Part shown: positions 1-12,477 of the stretch, one piece after another
Numbering within the stretch: position 1 is the stretch's first letter
How the letters are laid out: each line of letters starts with the position of its first letter
Origin: Cristatella mucedo
Lineage: Eukaryota; Bryozoa; Phylactolaemata; Cristatellidae
Assembly (NCBI GenBank): GCA_009760855.2
Contig: WPIO01000009.1
Coordinates: 4,309,001 to 4,373,000, forward strand
Length of the DNA: 64,000 nucleotides
Direction of reading: 5' to 3'
Notes under the pieces: generated by a model
The model's database searches: none
Seen by the model: the letters and a program-made list of their open reading frames with translations, nothing else
Told to the model about the DNA's origin: nothing
Made by a program: the position numbers and the translations under genes

Positions 1-1765
1 TTAATCTTGGAGAACAGCTGCTCGCAGGAATAAGTGCTGGCAGCGCGATCACATGCTTGGCACGGGCTAGCAGATTGGAAACTAAGCCTGTGGCAGCTGA
101 CGGTAGAAGTAAATGAGAGCAGTGCAAGAAGTAAACTTGGCAAGAGAATGTCCGAAGCCTGTAGCTCAAACAACTCCAATTGCACGGCAGAGGAAGCATC
201 GTCACAGGGAAAGTAAAAAAGGAGGAGCTCTGGCAATTTTGCACTCCTGCTAAATCAGTGAAGCGCGACGAGAATTCATTCCGCTGGGTTGACAGCACAC
301 TGACGCATTCTTTGGTATCAACGAGAGCTGCATCACACTGGGCGAGGTGTGGAAAATGGATGTAGTCGTCCTTATACAGCAATTTCTCCCATAGCTTTGT
401 TTCGAATGCCCGAACGTGGGCTTCCATGTTCATGATGAGCATGTCACGTCCTTGCAGCTTGTGTAATGTGCAGCAAATTCACTCGTAAATAACGAATATT
501 TTTTTTAAAAACGGAGTACAACAGAGCGTATGGACAACTAACACGTACGACCAGAGGCATTCCAAGGGAATTGTGCACCTGGGGACGATCTGCCGAAGCG
601 CAGTTTACTGGCCGGGCCTTTTTGCGATGCCGATTGTCTTTAATTACGCGAGGATTTCTAAGACGACGGTACTATCTAAGTAAAGTACTTACTGCAGCAG
701 TTCCTGCCGTAGTCGGTCTCTACCCCGAAGGCTAGCTCGAGTCGGTCGTGGAGGGAACCACCAGGCACTTGACTCATGCCCTGGCAGTCGGAACGTCTTC
801 TGCTGCCCTTCCCTTACGTGCATTAGTAACCACACACTGTTCCTCTCTCCACCCTCTTACTTGCCTCTCTGGCACACCCATTTGCACTCGTTAACACTCT
901 CTGGAGAAAATCCGTCACGGCTAAGGGCTGCCGCAGCTAGCCGTGGGCAAAGCAAAGTCGCAGTTCTATAATCATACTACGAAACGCGCAAAGCAAAATC
1001 AAGCACAATAACAGTTAGCTCTCAACTCAAAGCAAAAAGCGGCCGAGAGACGGCTCGTGCCTCGAAAACTCGTTAGTTGGGATACTCTTAAGTCAGAGTA
1101 CCTCTACAGCAAAGGCGAAGAAAACTGTGACAACTCAATGAGACCGGATCCATCAATAAATAACTAGGGGCTGCTAGGCCGTTATGGAGCACTAGCTAGG
1201 CCGGATCTGGCCTAAAGGTAGGAGTTTGCCGACCTCTGCTCTAGACTGTCTATACTGCGCCTTAATATCCTTGCACAGACTAAAAATGCTTTATTTGTGT
1301 AGGCTACCTTTTCCATTGTCTCAATAGCCTGCTTACAGGGTCAAGTCGATCTGGTCACACCTGGCTGGTCTTGTTTTGAAAGAATCGTACTAAGGAGTTG
1401 CAATTGGTTGTGTCTTTACACTTTTTGATAAGCGGTCACTCAATTGCATTACGTTAGATTTTACTTTCCTACTTCGTTGTCAGTTCTTCCTGCCCTATGT
1501 GCTACCACTCTCTACGGTATAGGTGCCTCGAATGTACGAGCATGTGCAAGAATGTGAGTGCAGAAGCGGGTGTGTGTATGTGTGTGAGTCTGTGCACGCT
1601 TGCATGAGTGCATGCTGTAAATGGATGTGTCTCCTCTCCATAACCTTGCACAGGGATGCCCTTTCTTTAGCCGCAAGGTATGCATGTTTACGTCACTAAA
1701 TAGATTTTAAAGATTCTGATACGTTGCTGCCCTATCTTGACGGCTTTCGTATGTTCGTGTTGCAG
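1..1765. other. Intron or 5' flank of host gene 1; no gene recognised
   Basis: I see no convincing exon or repeat here. There is a short TG-rich stretch near 1560-1615. The sequence just before 1766 is a plausible 3' splice site (TTCGTGTTGCAG), so at least the right part is intron of the gene whose exons begin at 1766. The start of that gene either lies outside the window or is in an exon I could not identify. Confidence 0.4.
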
Positions 1766-1877
1766 GAGTGCAGCAGCTGGTGCGAACACTGCCCACGCTA
1801 AGCCGTGACGAACTGCGTGCCGTCGACCGGAAGCTCGAGGGCTGCCGTGAGCAGGCCAACAATCCTCAGAGTGAAGA
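1766..1877 (+). CDS. Host gene 1, third-last exon: coiled-coil protein, C-terminal part
   Basis: This 112-nt exon is bounded by GTTGCAG on the left and GTGAGC on the right. It is read in the frame that starts at 1768 and is open throughout, encoding a charged helix containing LVRTLPTLSRDELRAVDRKL. It leaves two bases of a split codon, and exactly one base at the start of the exon at 3780 completes it. The three exons at 1766, 3780 and 9579 therefore form one continuous frame of about 74 codons ending in TGA at 9617. The product is rich in E, R, Q and K and is probably an alpha-helical coiled-coil tail. I do not recognise the family. The 5' part of the gene is not in view. Codon use is GC-rich, unlike the AT-rich elements downstream. 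Confidence 0.6.
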
Positions 1878-2229
1878 GTGAGCGAATAGCTTGTGCGCTT
1901 GCTCCTTCTTCATCATTGCAGAGGATTTTTGCTAGCTTTCGAGCTGCACTTTGAACGAGATTCACCTGCTCTATGGCTTGGGGGTGGGGTTGAATGTGTC
2001 CTTAGCATTCCAGGGGCCTTTTCTGTGGCCTTCTTCAGCATCGATACTGCTGCCTGAGAGTACCCAATTAGACGTTTAATGCTGTTCTCATAGTAAGGCA
2101 GTGTTCAGTGCAGATGCGTTCCATCGGCTCAACCGTCAAGTAAATCCCTTGTGGCACCTTCATTGGTTGTGGTTGAAGCACCACTAGTATGCTTTAAAGG
2201 AAGCATGACCATATAGTTAATGGTAAAAT

Positions 2230-3112
2230 GCGCAGTGTCAGAACCCATAAGCCCGCAAAGGACAAATCACAAGGACCCAGCAAATGCTGTTACTAATAGG
2301 TGCGTTTTAGCTTTTCTTTAAATGTCAAGTCAAATGATGTCGTGCCGTCAGTCAATAGGGAGTTTCAGGCTATGGGAGCAGACGAACTAAAGGCACGGTC
2401 TCTAAAGGATTTGAGGTTTTTAGAAGAATAGCTAAGGGATGAGTCAAAAGAGCTCTCTGCCTGGCTGGTTAGTAGCTCTGACAGGCCAGAGCCAGGGAAT
2501 GAAGGTATCTAAAAGTGAGAGCGACAAATCGACCTCGAAGTCGATGCGCTGCTTGATTGGCAGCCAGTACAAGTTTCAGCAAGAAGTGATATGATGTGGC
2601 CATTCGGACGCTCACGGCTGCAGACAACGGTGGCTGCAGAGTTCTGCACCAGCTGCAAGTGGTTGAATGGGTAAACCGGCAGACATGCAAGCAGTGTGCA
2701 CCGGCCAACTTGAATGTAGTAAGTATCCTTGCCTAAGTAGGCCCGACTTTGGTCGATTTTACCCAATTGAAAATTGGCAGCCTTGACGGTGGAACTGATA
2801 CGGTCGTCTAGTGACAGATCTCTTTGGAACAGGACACCTTGGCTTTTTGCAGTGTGTGCTTCAGGAGACATGCTGGGAGAGCCGACCTTCAGCGTTAATC
2901 TTTCCGATTTCTGACACACAAGGATTACCCATAACTAATAAGTTGGCTTTATCCTCATTACATTTGAGAAACTTGGCTGCTATCCACGTGTGGATTTCAA
3001 CAATACTTGCTGCAAGAGAGTTTGAAGTGCTTGAAGGCTGGGAGAGATCAAAGCATAGGTGCAACAGCTTTGTTTCATCGGTATAAAGGGGAAGCCTAGA
3101 TTATGCTTGGTG
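2230..3112 (-). mobile_element. LINE-A fragment, main (3') part of an inverted copy
   Basis: Read on the - strand, this holds reverse-transcriptase-downstream sequence of a CR1/L2-type LINE: the segment after the YADD box, the LNDDKTNLLVMG-like block, then the C-terminal block. It is frameshifted. Identical blocks occur at 4355-6012 and 13806-14700, so the assignment rests on internal homology as well as family resemblance. It sits in the first intron of host gene 1. Confidence 0.75.
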
Positions 3113-3124
3113 ATTACATCAGCA

Positions 3125-3350
3125 AGAGGGAAACCTCAAACCTTGCTAGTAAGTTCCAGTCTAATTTCAGAGCTAATCGCTCCACAGAGTCAGTATTGCT
3201 TCGAGTGTATAACGACCTACTAGGAATGCAGACTTAGGTAGAGTATCTCTGCTTGTTAGGCTCGATCTTTCGGCAACTTTTGATATTATCGATCACAAAG
3301 TCCTTCTTGAGCACCTCTCATCTCGAGCATTACACTGGTAGGCACCATTT
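3125..3350 (+). mobile_element. LINE-A fragment, inverted 5' part of the same copy
   Basis: On the + strand this encodes the N-terminal part of the reverse transcriptase, including the block with LDLSAAFD-like sequence (here frameshifted). It directly abuts the - strand fragment 2230-3112, head to head. The sequence between the two in a normal element is missing. This is the arrangement left by twin priming during LINE insertion. Confidence 0.65.
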
Positions 3351-3779
3351 TAGTTGGAAAATACAGAGCAACCGAGGGCCGTCTGGCGTGAGACTGAGAG
3401 CAGAGAATTTTTGCCTTCAGTGGAATGATCGACAATCTTTGATTAAATAGCCAGTGCTGTAAACGATGGAGCTAGTCAGACCATTTTTGCACTCAAAGCA
3501 GCTTAAAATTAAAGCTTAACATGGCCACCTATTTGGCCAAAATCAATCGCAATTTTTGCACAAATGCATGCATTTATTTTTAATTGCCATTTTATGTTAA
3601 GCTTCAGCCATTAGGTCGGACCGTGGTCGACGACCGGAGGTTGTATCCCTATGCCGGTCGGTAATTTGCGATGACTCTTACGCAACCTTCTAATTTGCAG
3701 AGCTATCTTATACTCAGAATGCGTTTCGCCTCTGCTGTGGCGGCAAGATGTGGCTAATCGAGATCTTTTTACCCTATAG

Positions 3780-3855
3780 ATTTCAGCGTCGGATGCAAGA
3801 GGTACTCGAGGATGAGGATGAGCGACAGATGGCCAAGTATTCTAAGCAGAACGAG
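3780..3855 (+). CDS. Host gene 1, penultimate exon
   Basis: This 76-nt exon lies between CCCTATAG and GTTAGT. Its first base completes the codon left open at 1877, and 25 further codons follow. It encodes an acidic/basic helix (QRRMQEVLEDEDERQMAKYS) and ends on a codon boundary. The match in phase with both neighbours is the main evidence that this is a real exon. The preceding intron (1878-3779) is largely occupied by a rearranged LINE-A copy. Confidence 0.6.
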
Positions 3856-4354
3856 GTTAGTAGATGATTAGCCATGTGCTGCTTGGCTCTGGCGTTTGAC
3901 TGTGCATCGACTGCTTTTGCAATAGGCAGTAGGTACTTTTCCTTTTTTCCCTCTGCTGCTTCAACGTTGGCTGCCAGCAAAAGATTTACCGCTTTTGCTT
4001 TGGCGATTAAACTGTGTGCAGACAGCCCATGGCAGGGGCAGTAGTGCAAACTGAAGGCCATACTGTTGGTTTACAGTTAAGTGTCTCAGCCAACGGCTGC
4101 TAGTCAATAGTGCACATTTCCCTGCTCTTCTTCCCCTACTGTGACTTGCAGATGGCTCGTGAGGTGCATTTGAACCTACCGTCTTGTAGCATGGAGGAGG
4201 GAGTGTGAATTTTAGGGAAAACTTCCTCCCGAATGCAGTAGGAAATAAAGAATTGCTGTCTGCAGAACTCGAACCACGGGTCTAAAGTGCTAGCTCCCTA
4301 TTCCCAGACTTAAGACCCACGGGTTGAGTGTCTGCAGATGGTAACATCAATAAT

Positions 4355-6012
4355 ATTTCATTAGCCTCAATCATGTCCCAGCACCTTTAAAAAAGCTGTA
4401 GTCAGGCTACTACTCAAGAAAGCGACACTAGACCAAGAGAACTCGATCAACTACCGCTCAGTCTCCCTTCTACCATTCCTATCAAAGACACTGGACGAGT
4501 CGTGGCTGACCAGCTGAACTTGAATGTTGTATTTTCTAACCTTGCTAATAAGTTCTAGTCTGGCTTTAGAGCTAAACAGTCCACAGAGTCAGCATTGCTT
4601 CGGGTATACAACGACCTACTTAGGAATGCAGACATGGGTAGTCTCTATGCTTGTTTTGCTCGATCTTTCGGCAGCTTTTGATACTATCGATCACCAGGTC
4701 CTTCTTGAGCACCTCTCATCTTGCCTGGGCATCACTGGCAATGGTCTGCAATGGTTCAGGTCCTATCTCAGTGGGAGTCTCCAGAGTATTGACGTGAATG
4801 GACAAAGATCATCCGAGGTACCTCTGAAATATGGGGTACCTCAGGGGTCCGTGCTAGGTCCGGTTCTTTTCACGGTTTATACTCTCCCTGTTGCTGATGT
4901 GATTGCCAAGCACAATCTAGGCTTTCACTTCTATGCGGATGACACTCAGTTGTAACTTTGCTTTGATCCCTCCCAGCCTTCGAGCACTTCGAATTCAACT
5001 CACTTGCTGCATGCATTGACGACATCCGCAGATGGATGACAGCAGATTTTCTTAAACTAAATGATGATAAAACTAACTTATTAGTTATGGGCAAACCCAA
5101 TGTGATTCAGAAATTGGAAAGGCTGAAGCTCAAAATTGGCTTTGCCAGCATATCTCCTGTTGAATCAGCTCGAAATCTAAGTGTCATGTTTCGAAGTGAC
5201 CTCTCGTTAGACGACCACATCAGCTCCACACCAAGTCTGCCTACTTTCAGATACATTGCATTGCTAAAATTCGGGCTTGTTTAGATAAGGATACCACGTC
5301 TAAGTTGGTCCATGCATTTGTGGCATTCCATCTTGACCTCTGTAACTCACTGCTCGCTGGCCTACCAGCATGTGCAATAAAGCGTTCACAGCTGGTGCAA
5401 AGCTCCACAGCTAGGCTTGCCTGTCGTGAGCGTCGCAGTTGCCACTTCACACCACTTCTCGCCGACCTGCACTGGCTCCCAGTCAAGCAACGGATCGACT
5501 TCAAGGTCTTGTCACTCACCTTTAGGTCCCTTCATCCTTTGGCTCCAGCCTACTTTTCAGATCTACTCCCACACCAAGCCAAGCATCGTACCACCTGGTT
5601 TTCAGAATCTATCTGTTTACCAATACCTCGTACAAACCTCAAATCCGTTGGAGACCTTGCGCTTAGTTCGTATGCTCCCAAAGCCTGGAATTCACTCCCG
5701 ACTTGCGCCACGACATCCCCTGACTTGACCACAATAAAAAAATTAAAAATACCTATTTAGGACAGAATTTAGTGGGTCCATGTGATTCGTCCTTTATGTG
5801 CTTATGCATGCTGACACTGTTACATGGTGCCACTAACCACACTTGCATGCTGACCCTGTGCATGTCACCTCTAACCGTGGCATTCATGTTGTTTATCAAG
5901 CATGATACCACTCACCATTAGATCGTGTTTCCTTTGCAGCAACTTTAATGCACCTTGAAAGAAATTGAGTTCTCTAAGGGTGCTTTATCAAGTGTATTAT
6001 TATTGTTAATAA
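4355..6012 (+). mobile_element. LINE-A, 5'-truncated, longest copy in the window
   Basis: This contains reverse-transcriptase sequence with the AFDTIDHQVLLEHL block, the GVPQGSVLGPVLF block and the FYADDTQL box (the YADD catalytic motif) near 4930. The DDKTNLLVMGKP block and the C-terminal domain with LHWLPVKQRIDFKVLSLTF follow. The 3' UTR ends with the GC-rich hairpin-like tail and ATTATTATTG at about 6000. Stops and frameshifts (for example after the YADD box) make it inactive. The family looks like CR1/L2. It lies in the second intron of host gene 1. Confidence 0.85.
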
Positions 6013-6629
6013 TATTATAACCGAGCGTTTCTGTACTTACCGTACTCGTGGCCTTTTGTCAAACTAACCTCAGATTACCCAAGCTGTTTTTAATGTCCCA
6101 TTTTCTTGTTTGACCCTGCAGTACTGATTTGCTATGAGGCTTGGAAGCCAGCTAGGAATATGAATTGGGAGATTGTTTGCAGGCTTAAATAATTAGTGTC
6201 TCCCTCTCCTCATTTGGCTTGCCAGATAGACGACCCTGGTCTCTGTTCTCAAGCAATGATATATCATAATTGGTCAGTGGCTTAAATATTGACTAAATGC
6301 TCAATTTACAAGACCGATCTGAATTCCACTTACTTCTCTCCTTTAACTTTGTGCTATTATTGCCTCAGGTAGTGTAGCTTTATCAATATTCCTGCCGATA
6401 CAGCTTTAAACTGGCCAGGTTTGAAAAATCCGTGCCCATTGGGATCGGAATAGGCGTTGCAGGTCAAACATTGCAATATTTTATGAACTTGGCTGTTTAA
6501 AATGCAGCCAGATGCTGGACTTGATTGCATTAGTGTATGATATCTGAGTTTTCTTACTAGGCGCAAAAAACATGCATAGTGAGTCTGTATTGTCAGCTCC
6601 CGAAAAACTCCAGATACTTCTAAAAAAAT

Positions 6630-7105
6630 TGTTGCCCTGACACAATCGACTTCAAGGGTTTGTCACTCACTTTAAGGTCCCTTTATTCTTTGGCTCCAGC
6701 CTACCAATCAGATCTACTCCCTGACTATGCTAAGCATAGTACCACCGGCTTTTCAGGATTATTTTCGTTTTCCTTATACCTCGTCCAAACCTCAAATCCT
6801 TTAGAGACCGTGCCTTTAGTTCGTATGCTTCCAAAGCCTGGAAATCACTTCCAACTTGCATCACGTTACCTCCTGACTTGACCATATTTAAAAAGAAACT
6901 AAAAAACGCATCTATTTATCACAGCGTTTAGTGGGTCCCCATGATTCGTTCTTTATGTGCTTATGCATGCTGACACTGAAATCTGCTTGCGGATGTTACC
7001 ACCAATCATTTGATAATAGTTCCTGTACAGCATCTTTAAAGTGCCTAGAAAGTGATTTAGTTCTTTGAAGGGCTATACAAATGTATTAGTGTTATTATTA
7101 TTGGC
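6630..7105 (+). mobile_element. LINE-A related 3' fragment, diverged subfamily
   Basis: It begins in the conserved C-terminal block (DFKGLSLTLRSLYSLAPAYQ-like) and ends with the family tail and TTATTATTATT. It is more diverged than the copy at 4355-6012, and the tail reads TATACAAATGTATTA rather than TATCAAGTGCATTA. Confidence 0.7.
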
Positions 7106-7142
7106 CTTGGTCGGGGTGAGCACCGTAACCGTTGGGCCAAAT
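7103..7142 (-). mobile_element. SINE-A head fragment
   Basis: About 40 bases, CTTGGTCGGGGTGAGCACCG followed by a TAACCGTTGGGCC-like sequence, match the reverse complement of the SINE-A tRNA head seen complete at 51391 and 32590. It lies directly after a LINE tail. It is short, so the call is tentative. Confidence 0.4.
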
Positions 7143-9578
7143 CAGCATGGCATCATGAGGTCCCAAGCCTTATCTCTGGCTCATGAAGACCTTGAAAAAT
7201 AAGATGGAATAACAGAAAATGCCGAAAGTTAAATATAGGAGACTGCTTTCGGTAACCGATGATGATTCGGGAGCCTCAATATCCAGCCATTAATGGAGGG
7301 CAGCATGTTCATCACCCTTCTTTACTAGGTATCATCGATGGCACTCAATGATCCAAAATATCTTTTAATTTCAATTTTTTCGATGGATATATTCATTATT
7401 TTTGGTAATTTTTGTGGCTAAGCGGCCTAATTTTGGTAATCCTTTCTTAGGTGGACGTCACAGATTACCACCTTACTCTGGTCATGGCGATAGAATTACT
7501 CCTGTGTTACCTACTATTTGCTCGTTAAAGTGGCTGCGTCAGTTACAGGTTTAACAAAAATTCCTACCAAAGCATTGGCTCTGAGACTTGGGGTCTGCAT
7601 GACCTTACGAGAGTATATTGTGTGGCAGGAGAACCGTGGCAGCTTTCGCCCTGTTTGCAGCAGGCGTTACACTATTGCCTGCTTCAGCGTTGAACCCCAC
7701 TACCTTGTTCGTGAAGTTCAAGTACTTTACCGATGGAATAAGACTCAGTGGCACATCCTTTAGCTGTGTAAGTGCCATTATGTATCCACTGAGGACCGGC
7801 AGGGTTTAGCTACTACCCTTAAAATTTGGCTGTTTCGTGTGCTCCATGTCTTGATGCCCACGTAAGAATGCAGCAGCGCACTATGAAATCGAAGGCTTTT
7901 CGACACCAATGGAGCCGGATCATGGTGCTTGCTCGATGCCCGTGAGTGGATGACCTATTCCATCACCACTGACCGTGCGAGGAAAGAGCGAGGAAGACAG
8001 AAAGCTTCATATAGATATATAGATATAGATATATAGATATAGATAGTTCAAACACATCCCTATTACGAGTGCTGACTTTGGATTTGGAAGAAGACAAGAT
8101 GACAAAGATCGAGAGATATAAGAAATTGAATGGGGAGAAAAGACTGAACAGAGTCTTAGCCTAATCACGGAGAGGTGAAACTTGTCGAGGCATTTCAGCA
8201 CCCTTCCTGAGATTTCGCAAGCTCTGCTCATGCACGAGAACATCAACAGCAGCTACAGTTGCACACCCGAGTAGCTGATGGCACAGCTTTTCCGTATAGC
8301 CGTGTGCACCACCGAATGTCGTACTGCATGCTTTGGGGTGAGAGGAAGTTGCAGCTAAGACATTTAGTGTAGATTCAGGAGTTGCTTGAAGCTTTGAAAA
8401 GCCCCGATGACACTATTGAATGTGGCAGTGCATCATGCAAAAGCGACTGGAATAGACAACAAGCATAGTAGTGAAAAAGCATAAACGGCAGGTTGGCCCT
8501 TGCACACAGTATGCAGCACTGCAGCGTGAGCTTGTGCAATACCCGTGGATTGGCCGGGATGTTACTGGGACTGCTCCAGGATGCTATATTAGGTGATTCT
8601 AGCCCACTCTATACGCGAAGCATCAGTAGCTAATTCATCACCAGCCGATGTGGGAGCTAGTCATGCTTACGATTAGCAAAGGAGAGATCTTGAGGTGTCA
8701 CCTTGAAGTAAGTGGACTAATCTCCAATCGGAAGTAGAATTAGAGAGCATTAAGTGGGATGTCGAACAAATGTGCAGAATGATTGAAGGTAAAAATCAAT
8801 GATTCTTCACCGTTGTGACCCTGTGTTAACCATTTCTGGCATGCTTACATTAGCAGGATTCGAGTGACCGTCATAAGGATATAGTAAGGAGCACGATCGA
8901 TTATGCTTGGGAGATCAATAAATGTGTCTTCTGTGGATGTCTTGGGCTTGCTCGCCGTGGTTTGAATGAGATCGGCCGGCATTTTCGTAACGAACAGTGG
9001 GCTGATTCGTGCTCACGGTGGCCAGAAGTAAGGGTTGATTGAGCAGCTTGTGGCCATCCTGTCCAGCAGCCTGCCTTGTTGTGTTGCCAGCAGACACTAG
9101 GAAATGGTGCCCACAGATATTGTTGATCAGTGCAAGACTGAATGAGATTAGGTTGCTTGCTAGAAGCATGCAATCCTTTACGTATTAAAAGATAAACTAG
9201 TTATAAATGCAATCCCAAAGTTTGATGGTTGACTGATGACTGGAATATGGTCAATACAATTATTATGTAAGATCTCTTTACACCGGAAGTAGTACGTCGA
9301 GCTCCAGAAAGTAATTTTCTTTAAAAAATAACAGCCTAAACCGCGGTTTTCTGGCGAACTCTGTAAATATAAGCTACCCAGCCCTAATTTTCTACTGAGT
9401 CGGTATTCGGTTTAAGCACATAGTCTTCGGATCCCATTGCACCCGATTGGTATTTTCTAGTATTACTTATGAAACAGCTTGTGTACGCCCAGCATTCTCG
9501 CTAGAAATGTCTTCGCTGTGATTAATATTAGTGGGGATGGAATGGTGCTGCTATTTTTCGCGGCGTTTGGTGTTGCAG
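7143..9578. other. Intron of host gene 1; no further element recognised
   Basis: I see no supported gene. A short AGATAT-type simple repeat lies at about 8008-8046. The rest is unique-looking sequence of mixed composition, with only short chance open frames. Confidence 0.4.
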
Positions 9579-9617
9579 GAGCGGCGGCGCATCGAGAGCG
9601 AGCTCCTCGGCTTGTGA
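9579..9617 (+). CDS. Host gene 1, terminal exon with stop codon
   Basis: The exon follows TTTGGTGTTGCAG. It is phase 0, as required by the donor at 3856, and encodes ERRRIESELLGL before TGA at 9615-9617. It extends the same charged helix as the two preceding exons. The intron before it is about 5.7 kb and holds two LINE-A insertions. An AATAAA-like signal near 10230 could serve for polyadenylation, but I cannot show that it is used. Confidence 0.55.
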   Translation, partial: ERRRIESELLGL

Positions 9618-11000
9618 GAGCTACTGATTTCTCTGGAGCTACCCTTGGTGTTCCATGTCCCGGTGTCGCTCCGAAGCTCACCCACTTTTAACGATGATTT
9701 TGACGAGGCGTCGCTGTGCACTTTACGAAACTGCTTCGTGTTAGGATCAGCCGAACAGCGTCGGCCTGCCTCCTGTCAGAAACGGCTTCGGCTCCTTTCC
9801 CATTGTGCAGGAGTGTGCCAGTGTAATGCCGACTGACCAATGGTGATGAGCCATATCAACAGTAACGGTTGCTCATAATTGTAGCATATCACCTATCGAG
9901 AAAACTACCCTCTGGCCTAGCGGCCGTTTTATTATTGCACCTGTTGGCCGTGTGGCATTCGATCGCTGCAGCATTCCATCTCCAAACTCAAAAGCTCCAA
10001 ATGCTCCAACATTGCCATTGTCTCTGCCCGGAGCCCAGCGTCACTTGTCTGGTCCTAGGGTTGTTGGACGGTCTTGTCACCAGCATTGGTTGCAGTCATG
10101 AGCTGCTCCTGGCATAAGGTATTACAATTTGGAGTTTATTGAACATCTGTCAGATTTTCTCATGCAAGATGTGAATACTTTTCACAGCGGCCACATACCA
10201 AAAAGGGGCCACTGCTCTATGTAAACAAACAATAAATACCGCACGTGGTAAACAAGCAAAAATTAGACATAATGCTGAGCCTGCGAGCTAGTGGATTATA
10301 TAATTCTAGTGAGTGCCTACCTGTACAAGCCAGTAGTGTTGCGTTTTAAAGCAAGTGAAGAGCGTTAGCTATCAAAGTTAAAGCATACGGGACTGGGTAC
10401 GACGGCATCGATTGGAATTTCTCACCATTAAGTGTCCAGCAGGCCAGAGTGCAAAATCCGACTAAATCTCCATCAACCTTGACATTATACTATCAATATC
10501 TGGTGTAGCGCCGTAAGGGAGCCAAATCTGTATCCGGGAGCTTTACAACTTACTAGAACAGGAGCAATAATCAACAATTTATTGCAAGCTAGGTATCGTG
10601 CTTAGACCAGCTTGCAAAAGCGAACGAGAACACACTCAAATCCGCTGGTTAGCAGGACCTCTGGTGAGTAATGTGACTGAATCATGCATCGGTAAGCACG
10701 CTGGAACAAGAAAGAAAAGTTCACTGAGGTGTAGGGAAAGCTGACCAGAACAGCTGCGTCTTTGGGTGAGACTTGCATCATCCCAAGACCATTGCAGGTA
10801 CCTTATCTGAATGTAAGTTCCAGACGCTTGGTCCACACCAACTGTTGGACGATCACCAAAAGATTTCAAGCTGGTGCGAACTACTGCAGCCATATTTAGG
10901 CCCGAAAGAATCTTGGAAGTTGATATTTTAGTAGTTGCCACTGCGTCATTGTGACGGTAGAAGAAAGCGCAGGAGACACATTTGCAATATGTGTATATAA
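9618..11000. other. Downstream of host gene 1; possible decayed LINE on - strand
   Basis: No gene is supported. Around 10620-10940 the - strand has a LKSFGDR motif like that of LINE-A C-terminal regions. The surrounding text resembles 25300-25700, so an old LINE-A relative is possible but heavily decayed. Confidence 0.3.
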
Positions 11001-11038
11001 CGTATTATAATATATGGGACCCGATAAATTAATGCTAC

Positions 11039-11112
11039 ACACAAATATATATATATATATATATTTGTGTGTGTGTGTTCATGCGTGCGTGTGTGTGTGT
11101 GTGTGTGTCTAT
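11039..11112. repeat. (TA)n plus (GT)n microsatellite
   Basis: An alternating TA run is followed by GT repeats with GCGT interruptions. Open frames across it are low-complexity artefacts. Confidence 0.9.
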
Positions 11113-12300
11113 AGCATTAATTTCTCGGGCTGGGTCGCACTCATGTCGAAAAACACATTTCCGGTACACACACAAAAGGGAGAGTTGCTTACAACCGGAA
11201 GAAACAACTTTATGGAAACTTAGTAATCCCAAACCACCAAAGAGAATACATTATAATATATCGTTGACATACCGCCATAAGATATCAAACAATCTTTCTA
11301 TGTGCTTTGGATATGCTGAAAAGGAAGCATGCCAGCTGTTTAGTGTTTATGTGAGAGATTTCAGCATATATAGACGGAGCAAAGGCTGCGAGGACCATGT
11401 AGATTTTTCGCTTCTTTTTGAATGTCGAATCGGGGATGACGTTATTTCAGTGAGTTTGTGCCTTTAAAAATATAGGAAGTCGTGGCATAGTCTCCAAGGA
11501 ATTTTATGCACAAGTTGGAGGGGCTGGTGGTGAAGTTGAAAACCTGATTAGGGAAAGCATTTTAGATTTTTCGGAAGAGAATAAAAGGATCAAAAGGTGA
11601 GTGGACTGAGCCTTGAAGTCGGTGTTCTACGTGATGGGGATCCAGCACAGATAGTTAAAAACTGGCATGGTGTGACAGTGGAACATTCACAACAGAAGCC
11701 GTCCTGATGTGTTTGGCACAAACTGCAAGCAAATTATTGCAAAATCTGGAAGACTTGCACGCAGCTAGTTACAGAGCTGCAGGCGATTAAAACTTTGTGA
11801 CTACAGCTTAGTGTACTCGGCTTGTAATAACTGACTGCCACACGTGGTTATTGGCACAGTGCTAACTGCCACCAGTTCTGGCCTACATTTATTTACTTGA
11901 CTCCGATGAGTTTGCACCTCCAAGTGAGCGCCATCGCCCAGATGGCCTCTGGTATGCTACAGAGATTGAACTAGCTCTGACTGCTTAGCGAAAGCTTGAA
12001 CTAGTATACAATGACCAAATCTGCTGCGACCTTAAATACCTAAAATGTTAAATATATCCTTAGCAGCAGGTTGTGTTCCTGCACCGATCAAACAGACTGG
12101 TAATAGGCCTGATTTTTGTTACCTTTTACGACATACAATTTATGTTCCCCTCGCAGGATTGCTCGGGTCGGGCCAATTTTACGTCGTAAAATGTAAACAA
12201 CACTCATCACGATTTTGTAGTTATTTCTTTCAATAAAAGGCGAGAATTTTTTTAATGGATAAATTATAATAAATAAATTATTATCATTTTACATAGCAAA
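11113..12300. other. Unassigned sequence left of PLE-1
   Basis: I see no gene or recognised repeat. Composition becomes AT-rich from about 12235, which may mark the left edge of PLE-1. I could not identify a terminal inverted repeat by eye. Confidence 0.3.
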
Positions 12301-12477
12301 ATGACTTTTCCTTATAGAACGAGAAATTATTTCGCAAGTGAAACTAGAAGATTGATGAATATTGATTTTGATGAAGAAGACTCAACATACGCTAGAAAAT
12401 TGGGGAGACAAAGAAATGTTGGGTTTACGTTTCCTAATGTTACTGGTGGAGGAACTACTTTCACGCTTGATTCTTGA
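12301..12477 (+). CDS. PLE-1: 58-codon open frame, unknown
   Basis: A clean ATG-to-TGA frame begins MTFPYRTRNYFASETRRLMN and has a glycine/threonine-rich C-terminus. It is AT-rich with the same codon habits as the PLE-1 capsid genes further right, so I assign it to the element. I see no recognisable domain. Downstream, to about 13100, only broken frames are seen (for example a block near 12617 starting MFDDNKREIRSP), so this may be the start of a longer decayed gene. Confidence 0.4.
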   Translation: MTFPYRTRNYFASETRRLMNIDFDEEDSTYARKLGRQRNVGFTFPNVTGGGTTFTLDS

